Assembly: GCF_014466955.1 (NCBI RefSeq) | Contig: NZ_AP023396.1 | Span: forward strand, 868,001-932,000 | Direction of reading: 5' to 3' | Source of the DNA: Nocardia wallacei | GTDB taxonomy: Bacteria; Actinomycetota; Actinomycetes; Mycobacteriales; Mycobacteriaceae | DNA: 64,000 nucleotides | Part shown: positions 1 through 22,207 of the stretch, piece after piece | Layout: each line of letters starts with the position of its first letter | Position numbering within the stretch: the stretch's first letter is position 1 | Notes under the pieces: model-generated | What the model was told of the DNA's origin: nothing | The model's input: the letters and a program-made list of their open reading frames with translations, nothing else | Database searches by the model: none | Made by a program: the position numbers and the translations under genes

Positions 1-1
1 G

Positions 2-82
2 GCCGTTCCGGCCGGATTCGGCGCCGCCGAGGTCGTCGTGGCCCTCGGTGAATTGCTGCCCGGCGATAGCGAACGGCTGTGA
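2..82 (+). CDS. 3' end of an unidentified gene (truncated by window edge)
   Basis: An open frame enters from the left edge and ends at TGA 80-82, leaving only 26 residues (…GFGAAEVVVALGELLPGDSERL). GC-rich third positions look like normal coding sequence for this genome. Nothing in this tail identifies a family. It runs in the same direction as the NRPS that starts 141 bases later. Whether they form an operon cannot be judged from here. Confidence 0.4.
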   Translation, partial: AVPAGFGAAEVVVALGELLPGDSERL

Positions 83-194
83 TATCTCCTGACCCTGAAC
101 TCTGGGGCGTGCGTAACCAGGGTGGATGCGGTATGGGCGCGGACAGGGCATGATCGGTGAGGTTCACGACAGGTACGGAGAAGGTTTCATTTTG

Positions 195-223
195 ATGTTC
201 GGAGTTGCTGGCGGGGTGTTCGA

Positions 224-227
<4 letters not shown>
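195..227 (+). CDS. possible 10-residue leader ORF overlapping the NRPS start
   Basis: ATG 195 opens a ten-codon frame ([10 protein letters not shown]) whose TGA at 225-227 overlaps the GTG start (224-226) of the large NRPS. A purine-rich GGAGAAGG stretch at about 177-184 lies upstream of its ATG, while the NRPS GTG itself has only a weak GGGG before it. This arrangement would suit translational coupling, but a frame this short can occur by chance, and no other evidence supports it. Confidence 0.2.
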
Positions 228-14335
<14,108 letters not shown>

Positions 14336-14486
14336 TGAGGCGGTCGCCGCGTAACGATGTCCTCTGGTCGGACGACTAGAAAGGCCGTAGGGTCGGGCGC
14401 GGCGTCGCCCGATTCGTGGGTGTCGGCACGGGGCGCCGACGGGAATCGCTGGACCGAAAACCGATGAGATAGCGAAGGTGTGAGCA

Positions 14487-15560
14487 TTGATTCGTCGACA
14501 CTTCCGGCGTAGTGGCCTGCGGGCAGCCGCCGCGATCGCGGCCACAGGAGTACTCGCCGGCGTGGTAGCCGGAATCGGCGCACCCACCGCCTCGGCGGAC
14601 GACCCCATCATCGCCTCGAAGACCCTGCTGGGCGATCCGAAGTCCCCGGACGGGTCCTACATCTCCAAGGCGACCTACAAGGACGACCGCAACATCCGGC
14701 TGTACGTCTACTCGGCCGCGATGGACAAGACCTTCCCCGTCGACGTGCAGCGCCCGGCCGACGCCTCCGCGCCGCGCCCCACGCTGTATCTGCTCAACGG
14801 CGCGGGCGGCGGCGAGGACGCGGCCTCCTGGCAGCAGAAGACCGACATCGTCAACGGGTTCCTCGCCGACAAGAACGTCAATGTGGTGCAGCCCATCGGC
14901 GGCAAGTGGAGCTATTACACCGACTGGATCAAGGACGACCCGACGCTGGGCCGCAACAAGTGGACGACGTTCTTCACCGAGGAGCTGCCGCCGCTGATCG
15001 ACGGCGCGCTGGGCACCAACGGCGTCAATGCCGTTGCGGGCCTGTCCACTTCGGGCACCACCGTGCTGAACCTGCCGATCCACGCCCCCGGCCTGTACAA
15101 GGCCGCCGCCGCCTACTCCGGCTGCGCGCAGACCAGCGACCCGGCCGGGCGCGAGTTCGTCAAGCTGACCGTCAACACCTGGGGCGGCGGTGACGTCACC
15201 AACATGTACGGCCCGGACGACTCCCCGGTGTGGGCGGAGAACGACCCGTACGTGCACGCCGAGCAACTGCGCGGCCTGGACATGTACATCTCCACCGGCA
15301 ACGGCCTGCCCGGCGTGTACGACACCCTCAACGGTCCCTACGCGCTGCCCGGCGCCTACGGTCTGGGCAACCAGATCCTGATCGGCGGCATCATCGAGGC
15401 GGGCACCAACTACTGCACCAGCAACCTGAAGACCAAGCTGGACAGCCTGGGCATCCCCGCGACCTACAACTTCCGGAACTCGGGCACACACTCCTGGGGC
15501 TACTGGCGCGACGACTTCATGAACTCGTGGCCGGTACTGGCCCGGGGTCTGGGTCTCTGA
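14487..15560 (+). CDS. secreted antigen-85-type mycolyltransferase/esterase
   Basis: Protein of 357 residues with an N-terminal signal peptide (basic MIRRHFRRS, hydrophobic stretch about 11-32, then APTASA before the mature part). The alpha/beta-hydrolase core shows GLSTSGTT near residue 190, matching the nucleophile elbow of Ag85 proteins, and GTHSWGYW near the C-terminus, the usual catalytic-His motif. Known members transfer mycolic acids to trehalose or arabinogalactan outside the membrane, which fits a mycolic-acid organism. The start is TTG 14487. An in-frame stop lies just upstream (14481), and GAAGG about 9 bases before serves as ribosome-binding site. It follows the NRPS by 151 bases and ends at a strong terminator, so it is probably a single-gene unit. 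Confidence 0.88.
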   Translation: MIRRHFRRSGLRAAAAIAATGVLAGVVAGIGAPTASADDPIIASKTLLGDPKSPDGSYISKATYKDDRNIRLYVYSAAMDKTFPVDVQRPADASAPRPTLYLLNGAGGGEDAASWQQKTDIVNGFLADKNVNVVQPIGGKWSYYTDWIKDDPTLGRNKWTTFFTEELPPLIDGALGTNGVNAVAGLSTSGTTVLNLPIHAPGLYKAAAAYSGCAQTSDPAGREFVKLTVNTWGGGDVTNMYGPDDSPVWAENDPYVHAEQLRGLDMYISTGNGLPGVYDTLNGPYALPGAYGLGNQILIGGIIEAGTNYCTSNLKTKLDSLGIPATYNFRNSGTHSWGYWRDDFMNSWPVLARGLGL

Positions 15561-15581
15561 CACTCCACCAGGGCAGACGTA

Positions 15582-15611
15582 CCGCCCCGGCCGCTGTAGC
15601 GGTCGGGGCGG
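15582..15611 (+). terminator. intrinsic terminator after the mycolyltransferase gene
   Basis: A 14-base arm (15582-15595) pairs with 15598-15611 with one G-T mismatch across a two-base gap (the real loop would open slightly), and is followed by TCACATTTT. It lies 21 bases after the mycolyltransferase stop and before the Nramp gene. Confidence 0.8.
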
Positions 15612-15667
15612 TCACATTTTCCGGGTCAAGCTCAACAAAAAGTTCGGATACCCATAAAATAAAATTC

Positions 15668-16912
15668 ATGAGTACCGTTGTCTCGCCTCGCACCTCGTTC
15701 CGCCGGGCGAGATCGGCCTCGATCCTGCTCGGCCCGGCCTTCGTGGCCGCTATCGCCTATGTCGATCCCGGCAACGTGGCCTCGAACATCAGCGCGGGCG
15801 CGCAGTTCGGCTACCTGCTGGTGTGGGTGATCGTGATGGCCAACGCGATGGCCGCGCTGGTGCAGTACCTGTCGGCGAAACTGGGTCTGGTCACCGGCCG
15901 CACGCTGCCGCAGGTGGTGCGGGACCGGGCAAGCCGGCCGATCCGGCTGGCGTACTGGGCGCAGGCCGAATTGGTCGCGATGGCAACGGATCTGGCCGAG
16001 GTGGTCGGCGGCGCGATCGCGCTGAACCTGCTGTTCGATCTGCCCCTGCTGCTCGGCGGCGTGATCACCGGCGTGGTGTCGATGGGGCTGCTTGCGGTGC
16101 AGAACCGCCGGGGGCAGCAACCGTTCGAACGGGTCATCATCGGCCTGCTCGCCATCATCGCGATCGGATTCATGGCCAGTGTGGTGATCGCCCCGCCGTC
16201 GGCGCCGAGCGCGCTGGGCGGACTGTTGCCGCGCTTCGACGGCGCCGAGAGCGTGTTGCTGGCGGCGGCGATGATCGGCGCGACGGTCATGCCGCACGCC
16301 ATCTACCTGCATTCCGCACTCTCGCGGGACCGGCACGGACAACCGGAGGAGGGCCCGGCGCGGGCGCGGCTGCTGCGCATCACCCGCGTCGACGTCGGCC
16401 TCGCGATGGTGATCGCCGGTGCGGTGAACCTGTCGATGCTGCTGATGGCCGCCAACACGCTGAACGGTCGCGACGACGTCGACTCGCTGGAGTCCGCGCA
16501 CGCCGCGGTGAGCGACGCGCTGGGCCCGTGGGCGGCGCTGCTGCTGGCGGTCGGGCTGCTGGCTTCCGGGCTGGCCTCCACCTCGGTCGGCGCGTACGCC
16601 GGTGCGATGATCATGGAAGGTCTGCTGAGCCGCCGCATTCCGCTGCTGCTGCGCCGCCTGGTCACCCTGGTTCCGGCGCTGATCATTCTGGCGGTGGGGA
16701 TCGATCCCACCCGCGCGCTGATCATTTCGCAGGTGGTGCTGTCGTTCGGCATTCCGCTGGCGCTGATTCCGCTGGTGCGCTTCACCGGTGACCGCACCCT
16801 GATGGGCGCCGACGCCAACCACCGCTGGACCACCAGGGCGGCCTGGTCGATCGCCGCCGTGATCTCCGCGCTGAACCTGCTGCTGATCTACCTCACCGTC
16901 ACCGGCGGTTGA
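15668..16912 (+). CDS. mntH: Nramp-family divalent metal (Mn2+/Fe2+) transporter
   Basis: Integral membrane protein of 414 residues with about 11 hydrophobic segments. It carries the two Nramp signatures: DPGN in the first helix (AYVDPGNVASN, about residues 34-44) and MPH in the sixth (GATVMPHAIYLH). Together these form the metal site in known MntH structures, so proton-coupled manganese or iron uptake is expected. ATG 15668 was chosen because it follows the terminator. A much longer open frame begins upstream but lies inside the mycolyltransferase gene. The 40 bases upstream are unusually AT-rich (…CATAAAATAAAATTC), which suggests a promoter with a short leader. It converges on the deacetylase gene with 8 bases between stops. 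Confidence 0.92.
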   Translation: MSTVVSPRTSFRRARSASILLGPAFVAAIAYVDPGNVASNISAGAQFGYLLVWVIVMANAMAALVQYLSAKLGLVTGRTLPQVVRDRASRPIRLAYWAQAELVAMATDLAEVVGGAIALNLLFDLPLLLGGVITGVVSMGLLAVQNRRGQQPFERVIIGLLAIIAIGFMASVVIAPPSAPSALGGLLPRFDGAESVLLAAAMIGATVMPHAIYLHSALSRDRHGQPEEGPARARLLRITRVDVGLAMVIAGAVNLSMLLMAANTLNGRDDVDSLESAHAAVSDALGPWAALLLAVGLLASGLASTSVGAYAGAMIMEGLLSRRIPLLLRRLVTLVPALIILAVGIDPTRALIISQVVLSFGIPLALIPLVRFTGDRTLMGADANHRWTTRAAWSIAAVISALNLLLIYLTVTGG

Positions 16913-16920
16913 CCCCGCGG

Positions 16921-17784
16921 CTAATGGTTCGTCGCGTAGTGCTCGGCGATGTCGTCGCTGGTGGTGACCCACACTCCGGGGTGGTTGACGACGTAGTCGA
17001 GGGCCTCGTCCAGGTAGCGGTGGCGGAACGCCTGGCCGGTGACGAAGGGATGCAGCGCCAACCCGAACACGCGCCCGCTGTCGGCCGAGTCGGCGTACAG
17101 CTGGTCCACCTGGTCCTTCACCATCCGCACGAAGTCCGGCCCGGTGAGGCCCTTGGTGACGAAGACGCCGATGTCGTTGAGTTCCACCGAGTACGGAACA
17201 CTCAGCAGCCCGGGCACATTCAGCCGGTAGGGCTGGTCGTCGTTGGTCCAGTCGAGCACGTAGCGCAGGCCCAGCTCCGCCAGCAGTCGCGGGGTGTCGA
17301 AGGTCTCGGTCAAGCCCGGGCCCATCCAGCCGCGCGGCCGGTAGCCGGTGGACTTCTCGATGGCCGTGACGATCTCGCGCAGCGCGACCCGCTCGTCTTC
17401 CACTGACAGCCCGGTGTGCAGGTGGCTGTTGCTGCTACCGTGCGCGAGCCACACCCAGTCACGGGCCCTCCCGGCCTCGATGATCTGCGGATACCGCTCG
17501 CCCGCATCGGAATTCAGCAGCGCGCTGGCGCGGATGCCGTGCTTGTCGAGCAGTTCCAGCTGCCGCCAGAACCCGACCCGCGGGCCGTAGTCGCGCCAGC
17601 CGTAGTTGAGGGCGTCCGGCGTCAGCGAGGTGGTGCCCTCGTAGGTGGCCGTGCCGGGCAGATCGACGTAGAAGTGCTCGATATTGAGGCCGACGTAGAA
17701 GGCGACCCGCTTGCCGCCGGGCCAGTGGATCGGCTCGCGTTCGGTGATGGGGCTGTAGTCGAAGAGGGTGACGTCTTTGCTCAT
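16921..17784 (-). CDS. polysaccharide deacetylase-family protein (PuuE-like)
   Basis: Protein of 287 residues related to the NodB/PuuE branch of carbohydrate esterase family 4. Visible motifs are WRDYGPRVGFWRQLELLDKH, an AHGSSNSHLHTG stretch where the family binds metal, GWMGPGLTETFDTP in the middle, and a LALHPFVTGQ segment near the C-terminus. There is no signal peptide, so it probably acts in the cytoplasm on a small amide or N-acyl substrate rather than on cell wall. It is divergent from a MerR regulator across a 65-base gap holding a perfect palindromic operator, so it is the likely regulated target. The exact substrate is unknown. Confidence 0.8.
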   Translation of the reverse strand: MSKDVTLFDYSPITEREPIHWPGGKRVAFYVGLNIEHFYVDLPGTATYEGTTSLTPDALNYGWRDYGPRVGFWRQLELLDKHGIRASALLNSDAGERYPQIIEAGRARDWVWLAHGSSNSHLHTGLSVEDERVALREIVTAIEKSTGYRPRGWMGPGLTETFDTPRLLAELGLRYVLDWTNDDQPYRLNVPGLLSVPYSVELNDIGVFVTKGLTGPDFVRMVKDQVDQLYADSADSGRVFGLALHPFVTGQAFRHRYLDEALDYVVNHPGVWVTTSDDIAEHYATNH

Positions 17785-17798
17785 GGCGCTATGCTCGA

Positions 17799-17820
17799 AC
17801 CCTCACATAGATGTGAGGGT
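17799..17820. promoter_or_regulatory. MerR-type operator between deacetylase and merR-like gene
   Basis: Perfect inverted repeat: ACCCTCACAT, two-base centre AG, ATGTGAGGGT. Dyads of this size in a divergent promoter are typical of MerR-family sites, which sit between -35 and -10. It lies 14 bases from the deacetylase start codon and 29 bases from the regulator start. Confidence 0.75.
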
Positions 17821-17849
17821 CAAGCGAGAGTTGTTGTGAGGTAGGGCAT

Positions 17850-18239
17850 ATGCGAATCGGTGAGCTGGCGGAGCGCACGGAGACCTCCCCGCGCCTGCTG
17901 CGCTACTACGAGGAACAGGGGCTGTTGCGGGTGGGCCGCACCGCCAACGGCTACCGCGACTACGACGAGCGCCTGGTCGAACAGGTGCTGCACATCCGCG
18001 GCCTGCTGGAGGCGGGCCTGCCGACCCGGCTCATCAAGCAGATCCTGCCCTGCCTCGACGATCCGGCCGACATCCATTTCGCCGATGCCGACCCCGAGAT
18101 CCTGGCGACCCTCGAGCGGCAGCGCGACCGGCTGGCACACCGCATCGAACTGCTGATCCGCAACCGCGATGCCATGACCGCCTACATCGACTCGCTGCGC
18201 AGCTGCGCGCGCGAGCCGGACGCTACCGTCCGTGCCTGA
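17850..18239 (+). CDS. MerR-family transcriptional regulator
   Basis: Protein of 129 residues starting with the classic MerR winged helix: MRIGELAERTETSPRLLRYY at residues 1-20, then EEQGLL and GYRDYDE. A predicted coiled-coil dimerization helix follows (about 80-118) and there is only a short effector part. One Cys near the C-terminus (SLRSCARE) gives no recognisable metal-binding pattern. It probably controls the divergent deacetylase and itself through the perfect palindrome upstream. Its 3' end overlaps the convergent aldehyde-dehydrogenase-like gene by 17 bases. Confidence 0.9.
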   Translation: MRIGELAERTETSPRLLRYYEEQGLLRVGRTANGYRDYDERLVEQVLHIRGLLEAGLPTRLIKQILPCLDDPADIHFADADPEILATLERQRDRLAHRIELLIRNRDAMTAYIDSLRSCAREPDATVRA

Positions 18240-19740
18240 GCCGGAAGACGGCCTTGGCCCAGCGCAGGTGGCGCGGGTGACGGTCGAAGGTGGTCAGGTT
18301 GACCGGGGCGCGGTAGCGCTTCTGCGCGATGGCCAGGGTGCGGCTGAACTCCCGCAGCCCGGCCTCGCCGTGCGCATGGCCCTGGCCGTACTCGCCGACC
18401 CCGCCGAACGGCATGGACGGAATGCCCGCGGAGGCCATCGACGAATTCACCGTCACCACACCGGTTCTGATGCGGTCGGCCAGTTCCGGCACCGCGCGCA
18501 CGTCGCGGGTGAACACCGCCACCGCCAGGCCCTGCCCGGCGGCGTTGATGCGCTCGACCGCCTCGTCCATGGTCGCGACGCGGTTCACGATCAGCACCGG
18601 CCCGACCGCCTCGCCGGTGATCGCCGAACTGTCCTCGGGCACGTCGGCCAGCACGATCGGCTCGATGTAGGGCTCGCGGATCGAGTCCAGGCCGCCGACC
18701 ACGGCCCGGCCGCCGCGCGCGATGGCGTCCTTGACCTGTCGTCGCACGATGTCGACCTGCGATTCCAGGATCATCGGGCCGTAGGAGGCGCGGCGGTCGC
18801 CGCCCGGCCGTAGCTTGCGGGCCTGCGCCGCCACCTTCTCGAGGAAGGGGTCGTACACCGATTCGGCGACGTAGGCGCGCTGGATGCCGGTGGGGCTCTG
18901 CCCCGCGTTGGACATGGCGCCGAAGACGGCGGCCTCGGCGGCGTCGTCGAGTTTGGCGTCGACCTGCACCACCATGGCGCCCTTGCCGCAGTGCTCCACC
19001 ACCACCGGTGTCATGGACTGCGCGCACAGCGAGATCACTTCGCGGGCACCGCTCTCCGACCCGGCGTAGGCGACCTTGTCGAGCCGGGCGCGGCACAGCG
19101 CGGCGCCGGTGCTGCTGTCGCCGGTGATCACTTGCAGCACGGGCTGATTCGGGGCCAGCCGGCTCCAGCTCTCGGCCAGCCAGACGCCGACGCCGGAGGT
19201 GAGTTCGCTGGGTTTGAACACCACCGCGTTGCCCGCGGCCATGGCGTAGGCGATCGACCCCATCGGGGTGAAGACCGGATTGTTCCAGGAGCCGAGCACA
19301 CCCACCACGCCCAGCGGCAGGTATCCGACCGAGGCGCGCTGATTGCGGGTGAGCCAGGTGGAGCCGAGCCGGCGGCGGCCCAGCGCGCGTTCGGCGTTGC
19401 GGGCCGCCCAGTCCAGGTTCTCCACCGCGAGCATGACCTCGATGGCGGCCTCGACCTCCGGCTTGCCGGTTTCGGCGCAGACGATGTCGACCAGTTCACC
19501 GGCATTGCGCGCGATGGCGCGCTTCCAGTCCAGCAGCCAGCGCCGCCGGCCCGCGAATCCGAGTGCCGCCCACCATTTCTCGGTGGCCCGGGCGGCCCGG
19601 ACGGTGCGGGTCACCTCGCCGGTGCCCATCATCGCGAAGTCGCCCACCGCCTCACCCGTGCGGGGATCGAAGGACGTGAGCACCTTCGGGCGGACCGTCC
19701 CTCCCGTGTGCGCTGCCGTGCGGCGCGCCGACTCGGCCAT
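18223..19740 (-). CDS. aldehyde dehydrogenase-superfamily protein lacking the catalytic cysteine
   Basis: Protein of 505 residues with a full ALDH fold, closest by eye to succinate-semialdehyde dehydrogenases. It has SWNNPVF and GNAVVFKPSE for NAD binding, a YAGSESG turn, and an EHCGK segment in place of ELGGK that still keeps the general-base Glu. The nucleophile motif normally reads GQxC. Here it reads NAGQSPTGIQR, codons AGC CCC, so Pro stands where the catalytic Cys should be. It may be inactive as a dehydrogenase or have another role. The start ATG 19740 has a good AGAGGG site. The stop overlaps the MerR gene by 17 bases. Confidence 0.85.
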   Translation of the reverse strand: MAESARRTAAHTGGTVRPKVLTSFDPRTGEAVGDFAMMGTGEVTRTVRAARATEKWWAALGFAGRRRWLLDWKRAIARNAGELVDIVCAETGKPEVEAAIEVMLAVENLDWAARNAERALGRRRLGSTWLTRNQRASVGYLPLGVVGVLGSWNNPVFTPMGSIAYAMAAGNAVVFKPSELTSGVGVWLAESWSRLAPNQPVLQVITGDSSTGAALCRARLDKVAYAGSESGAREVISLCAQSMTPVVVEHCGKGAMVVQVDAKLDDAAEAAVFGAMSNAGQSPTGIQRAYVAESVYDPFLEKVAAQARKLRPGGDRRASYGPMILESQVDIVRRQVKDAIARGGRAVVGGLDSIREPYIEPIVLADVPEDSSAITGEAVGPVLIVNRVATMDEAVERINAAGQGLAVAVFTRDVRAVPELADRIRTGVVTVNSSMASAGIPSMPFGGVGEYGQGHAHGEAGLREFSRTLAIAQKRYRAPVNLTTFDRHPRHLRWAKAVFRLRHGR

Positions 19741-20333
19741 TGGTCACCCTCTCGCTGGCGAATGCTCCGGCAACCGGTCCTCCCCGACCGGATCGCGATT
19801 GCCGCAGACAGGTGAGTGTCTTCAATTCCCCTGTCCGCCAGACTATGGGCGCGCCCCCGCCACCGACAAGAATGGGTTATCGAGCCAGACCACCCGGTCT
19901 GTCTGCGGACCAGCGCCGATCTGCGCACGAGCGGCAATAAGGATTGAAATGTGAGTAACGCCACAAGTATTCGCGCGCGGGTTTGGGTACCGGCCGTTCG
20001 GCCCGGGAACCCCCGAAGCCAGGCCCCCGCAATCACGTTGCCGCAGAACGCCTATCCCATGCCCACACCCACCCTGCCGAACACACTCACAACCAGTCGG
20101 CAAGGAGACACTCACGACCAATCGGCAAGTGCACACTCGGGAAGCATCCGCCACGGACACACTGACGAACCCCGGCAAGGAAAGGTCCCCCTCACGCAAC
20201 CACAAACCCGCCGCGGCGAAGCCGCGGCAATTGAACACAGTAACATCGCGGCAGGTGGATGGGATCACCTACCGAGGCGTGCACACGGCGTTCCGGACAA
20301 TCCGGTCGCTGCCCGGTCGATAGTGGAGAGTTG
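19741..20333. other. 593-base intergenic region without a credible gene
   Basis: Only short, compositionally odd frames occur here. It should hold the divergent promoters of the aldehyde-dehydrogenase-like gene and the ABC exporter operon. Two small dyads are visible: CAGACC/GGTCTG at about 19884-19899, and CCGCGGC-GAA-GCCGCGG at about 20209-20227. The 20040-20170 part is C/A-rich and looks like an untranslated leader. Confidence 0.5.
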
Positions 20334-21398
20334 ATGCCGAGCTTGGACAATGCGGAACCGCAACCCCCGGGAGAGCCGGAGACGGCCGGGACGACCGCGG
20401 GCCCCGACGACCGCGTCGTAGCCGACGCGGTGCCGGTGGTTTCGGAACCGGCGGTGGTGGTGTCGGAGGTCCGCAAGTCCTTCGGTGACGTGCACGCGCT
20501 GCGGGGTATCAGCTTCACCGCCGAGCGTGCCAGCGTGCTCGGCATCCTCGGCCCCAATGGCGCGGGCAAGACCACCGCGGTGAAGATCCTCTCCACGCTG
20601 CTGCGCCCCGACGCCGGGACGGCCGTGGTGGCGGGTCACGACGTCGTGCGCGATCCTGCGGGCGTGCGGCGCTCGATCATGATGACCGGGCAGTACGCGG
20701 CGCTGGACGAGAATCTGTCCGGCCGGGAGAACCTGGAGTTGTTCGGCCGCTTGATGGGCCTGGCGAAGAAGGCGGCCCGGCAGCGAGCCGACACCTTGCT
20801 GGAGGAGTTCGACCTGGTCGGCGCGGGTAAGCGTGCGGTGCGGCACTATTCGGGCGGCATGCGGCGGCGCGTCGATATCGCGTGCGGGCTGGTGGTCCGG
20901 CCGGAGGTGGTTTTCCTCGACGAGCCGACCACGGGCCTGGACCCGCGCAGCCGCCAGGGCGTCTGGGATCTGGTGACCGCGCTGAAACAGCAGGGCATCA
21001 CGGTGCTGCTCACCACGCAGTATCTCGAGGAAGCCGATGTGCTCAGCGACAACATCATCGTCATCGATAAGGGCGCGGTGATCGCCGAGGGCACGGCCGA
21101 CGCGTTGAAGGAGAAGACCGGCGGCAGCTATTGCGAGGTGGTGCCGCTGGATCCGAAGCAGCTGCGCACCGCCGCCGACGCACTGGGCGAGCTGCTTCCC
21201 GAGGCCGTGCGCACCGACGTGCTCGCCGACGGCGCCGACCGCGTATCCATACCGGCCCCCGACGGCGCGGCGACCCTCGCCGAGGCGGTGCGTCGGCTGG
21301 ACGCGGCCGGGGTGGAGCTGGCCGACATCGCGCTGCGCCGACCCTCGCTCGACGATGTGTTCCTCTCCATCACCGGGCATTCGGGCGGGAATCAGTGA
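20334..21398 (+). CDS. DrrA-type ABC exporter, ATP-binding subunit
   Basis: Protein of 354 residues. Nucleotide-binding motifs in order: Walker A GPNGAGKTT (about residue 78), signature YSGGMRRR, Walker B VVFLDEPTTGLDPRS and an H-loop replaced by Gln (LLTTQYLEEAD), as is normal in DrrA-like proteins. The C-terminal part matches the DrrA regulatory tail. Known DrrAB(C) systems export anthracyclines, and in mycobacteria complex lipids such as PDIM. About 45 N-terminal residues are an acidic, low-complexity extension. ATG 20334 has GGAGAG upstream. Its stop overlaps the GTG of the next gene, so the three subunits form one operon. Confidence 0.9.
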   Translation: MPSLDNAEPQPPGEPETAGTTAGPDDRVVADAVPVVSEPAVVVSEVRKSFGDVHALRGISFTAERASVLGILGPNGAGKTTAVKILSTLLRPDAGTAVVAGHDVVRDPAGVRRSIMMTGQYAALDENLSGRENLELFGRLMGLAKKAARQRADTLLEEFDLVGAGKRAVRHYSGGMRRRVDIACGLVVRPEVVFLDEPTTGLDPRSRQGVWDLVTALKQQGITVLLTTQYLEEADVLSDNIIVIDKGAVIAEGTADALKEKTGGSYCEVVPLDPKQLRTAADALGELLPEAVRTDVLADGADRVSIPAPDGAATLAEAVRRLDAAGVELADIALRRPSLDDVFLSITGHSGGNQ

Positions 21399-22207
21399 CC
21401 GTCTCGACCGCGACCGCCGAGACCCGGCTGTTCGCCGATATGCCGCCCGCGCGGCCGTCGAGCTTCGCGCAGTGGCGGGCCCTGACCGGACGGCTCGTGC
21501 GGACCATGGTGACCAAGGGCGAGCTGATCGTCGCTGTGATCACGCCGCTGGTGTTCACCGTCGGTTTCTATCTGCCGCTGCGCTTCGTGATGAAGGTCGG
21601 CGGCATCGATTACGCGCAGTTCGTCATGCCGATCATCGTGTTGCAGACCATGGCGTTCACGATGATGTCGAATGCGCAGATCGCCGCGATGGAAGCGCTT
21701 ACCGGGCTCAACAGCCGCATGCAGACCATGCCCATCGGGAGTCTGGTGCCGCTGGTGTCGCGGCTGTCCGCGGGCCTGGTCCGATCGGTGACATCGCTGG
21801 CCGCGGCGATCCTGTTCGGGTATGTGATCGGATTCCGCTTCGTGGCCGGGTTCGGGCAGGCCGTGCTGTTCCTGGTCTTCTCGCTGGCGGTGGGCACGGT
21901 GCTGGCGATCGGCGCCGACGGGCTGGGCAGCTTGACCAAGAGCCCGGAGTCACTGAGCCAGGCATTGACGCTGCCGACCTTGATCTTCGGCATGCTGTCA
22001 TGTGGTTTCGTGCCCGAGGTGGGTTTCCCGGCGTGGATCCGTCCGTTCGTGCGGAACCAGCCGATCTCACAGTTCTCCTTCGCCATGCGCGACATGGCCG
22101 AGCACGGGGTGAGCTGGCATGTGCTGTGGGTGCCGCTGGTGTGGCTGGCGGGGCTGGCGATCGCGTTCGTGCCGCTGGCTGTCTGGGCGAATACGAGGCG
22201 GGCGTGA
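21395..22207 (+). CDS. DrrB-type ABC-2 membrane subunit
   Basis: Integral membrane protein of 270 residues with about six hydrophobic helices and the ABC-2 permease pattern, including the late SGFVP-like motif seen here as LSCGFVPEVGFPAW followed by RPFVRNQPIS. It pairs with the preceding ATPase and the following permease to form a DrrABC-type exporter. The start is GTG 21395, overlapping the ATPase stop. Confidence 0.88.
   Translation: MTVSTATAETRLFADMPPARPSSFAQWRALTGRLVRTMVTKGELIVAVITPLVFTVGFYLPLRFVMKVGGIDYAQFVMPIIVLQTMAFTMMSNAQIAAMEALTGLNSRMQTMPIGSLVPLVSRLSAGLVRSVTSLAAAILFGYVIGFRFVAGFGQAVLFLVFSLAVGTVLAIGADGLGSLTKSPESLSQALTLPTLIFGMLSCGFVPEVGFPAWIRPFVRNQPISQFSFAMRDMAEHGVSWHVLWVPLVWLAGLAIAFVPLAVWANTRRA

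Noticed and set aside
15230..15667. N-terminal extension of the Nramp transporter
   Set aside because: The open frame crosses the mycolyltransferase gene and a strong terminator; ATG 15668 gives the normal family N-terminus.
19951..20334. Possible small protein upstream of the ABC exporter operon
   Set aside because: Composition is Thr/His/Pro/Arg-rich with no RBS or motif, and it runs straight into the exporter start; more likely untranslated leader.
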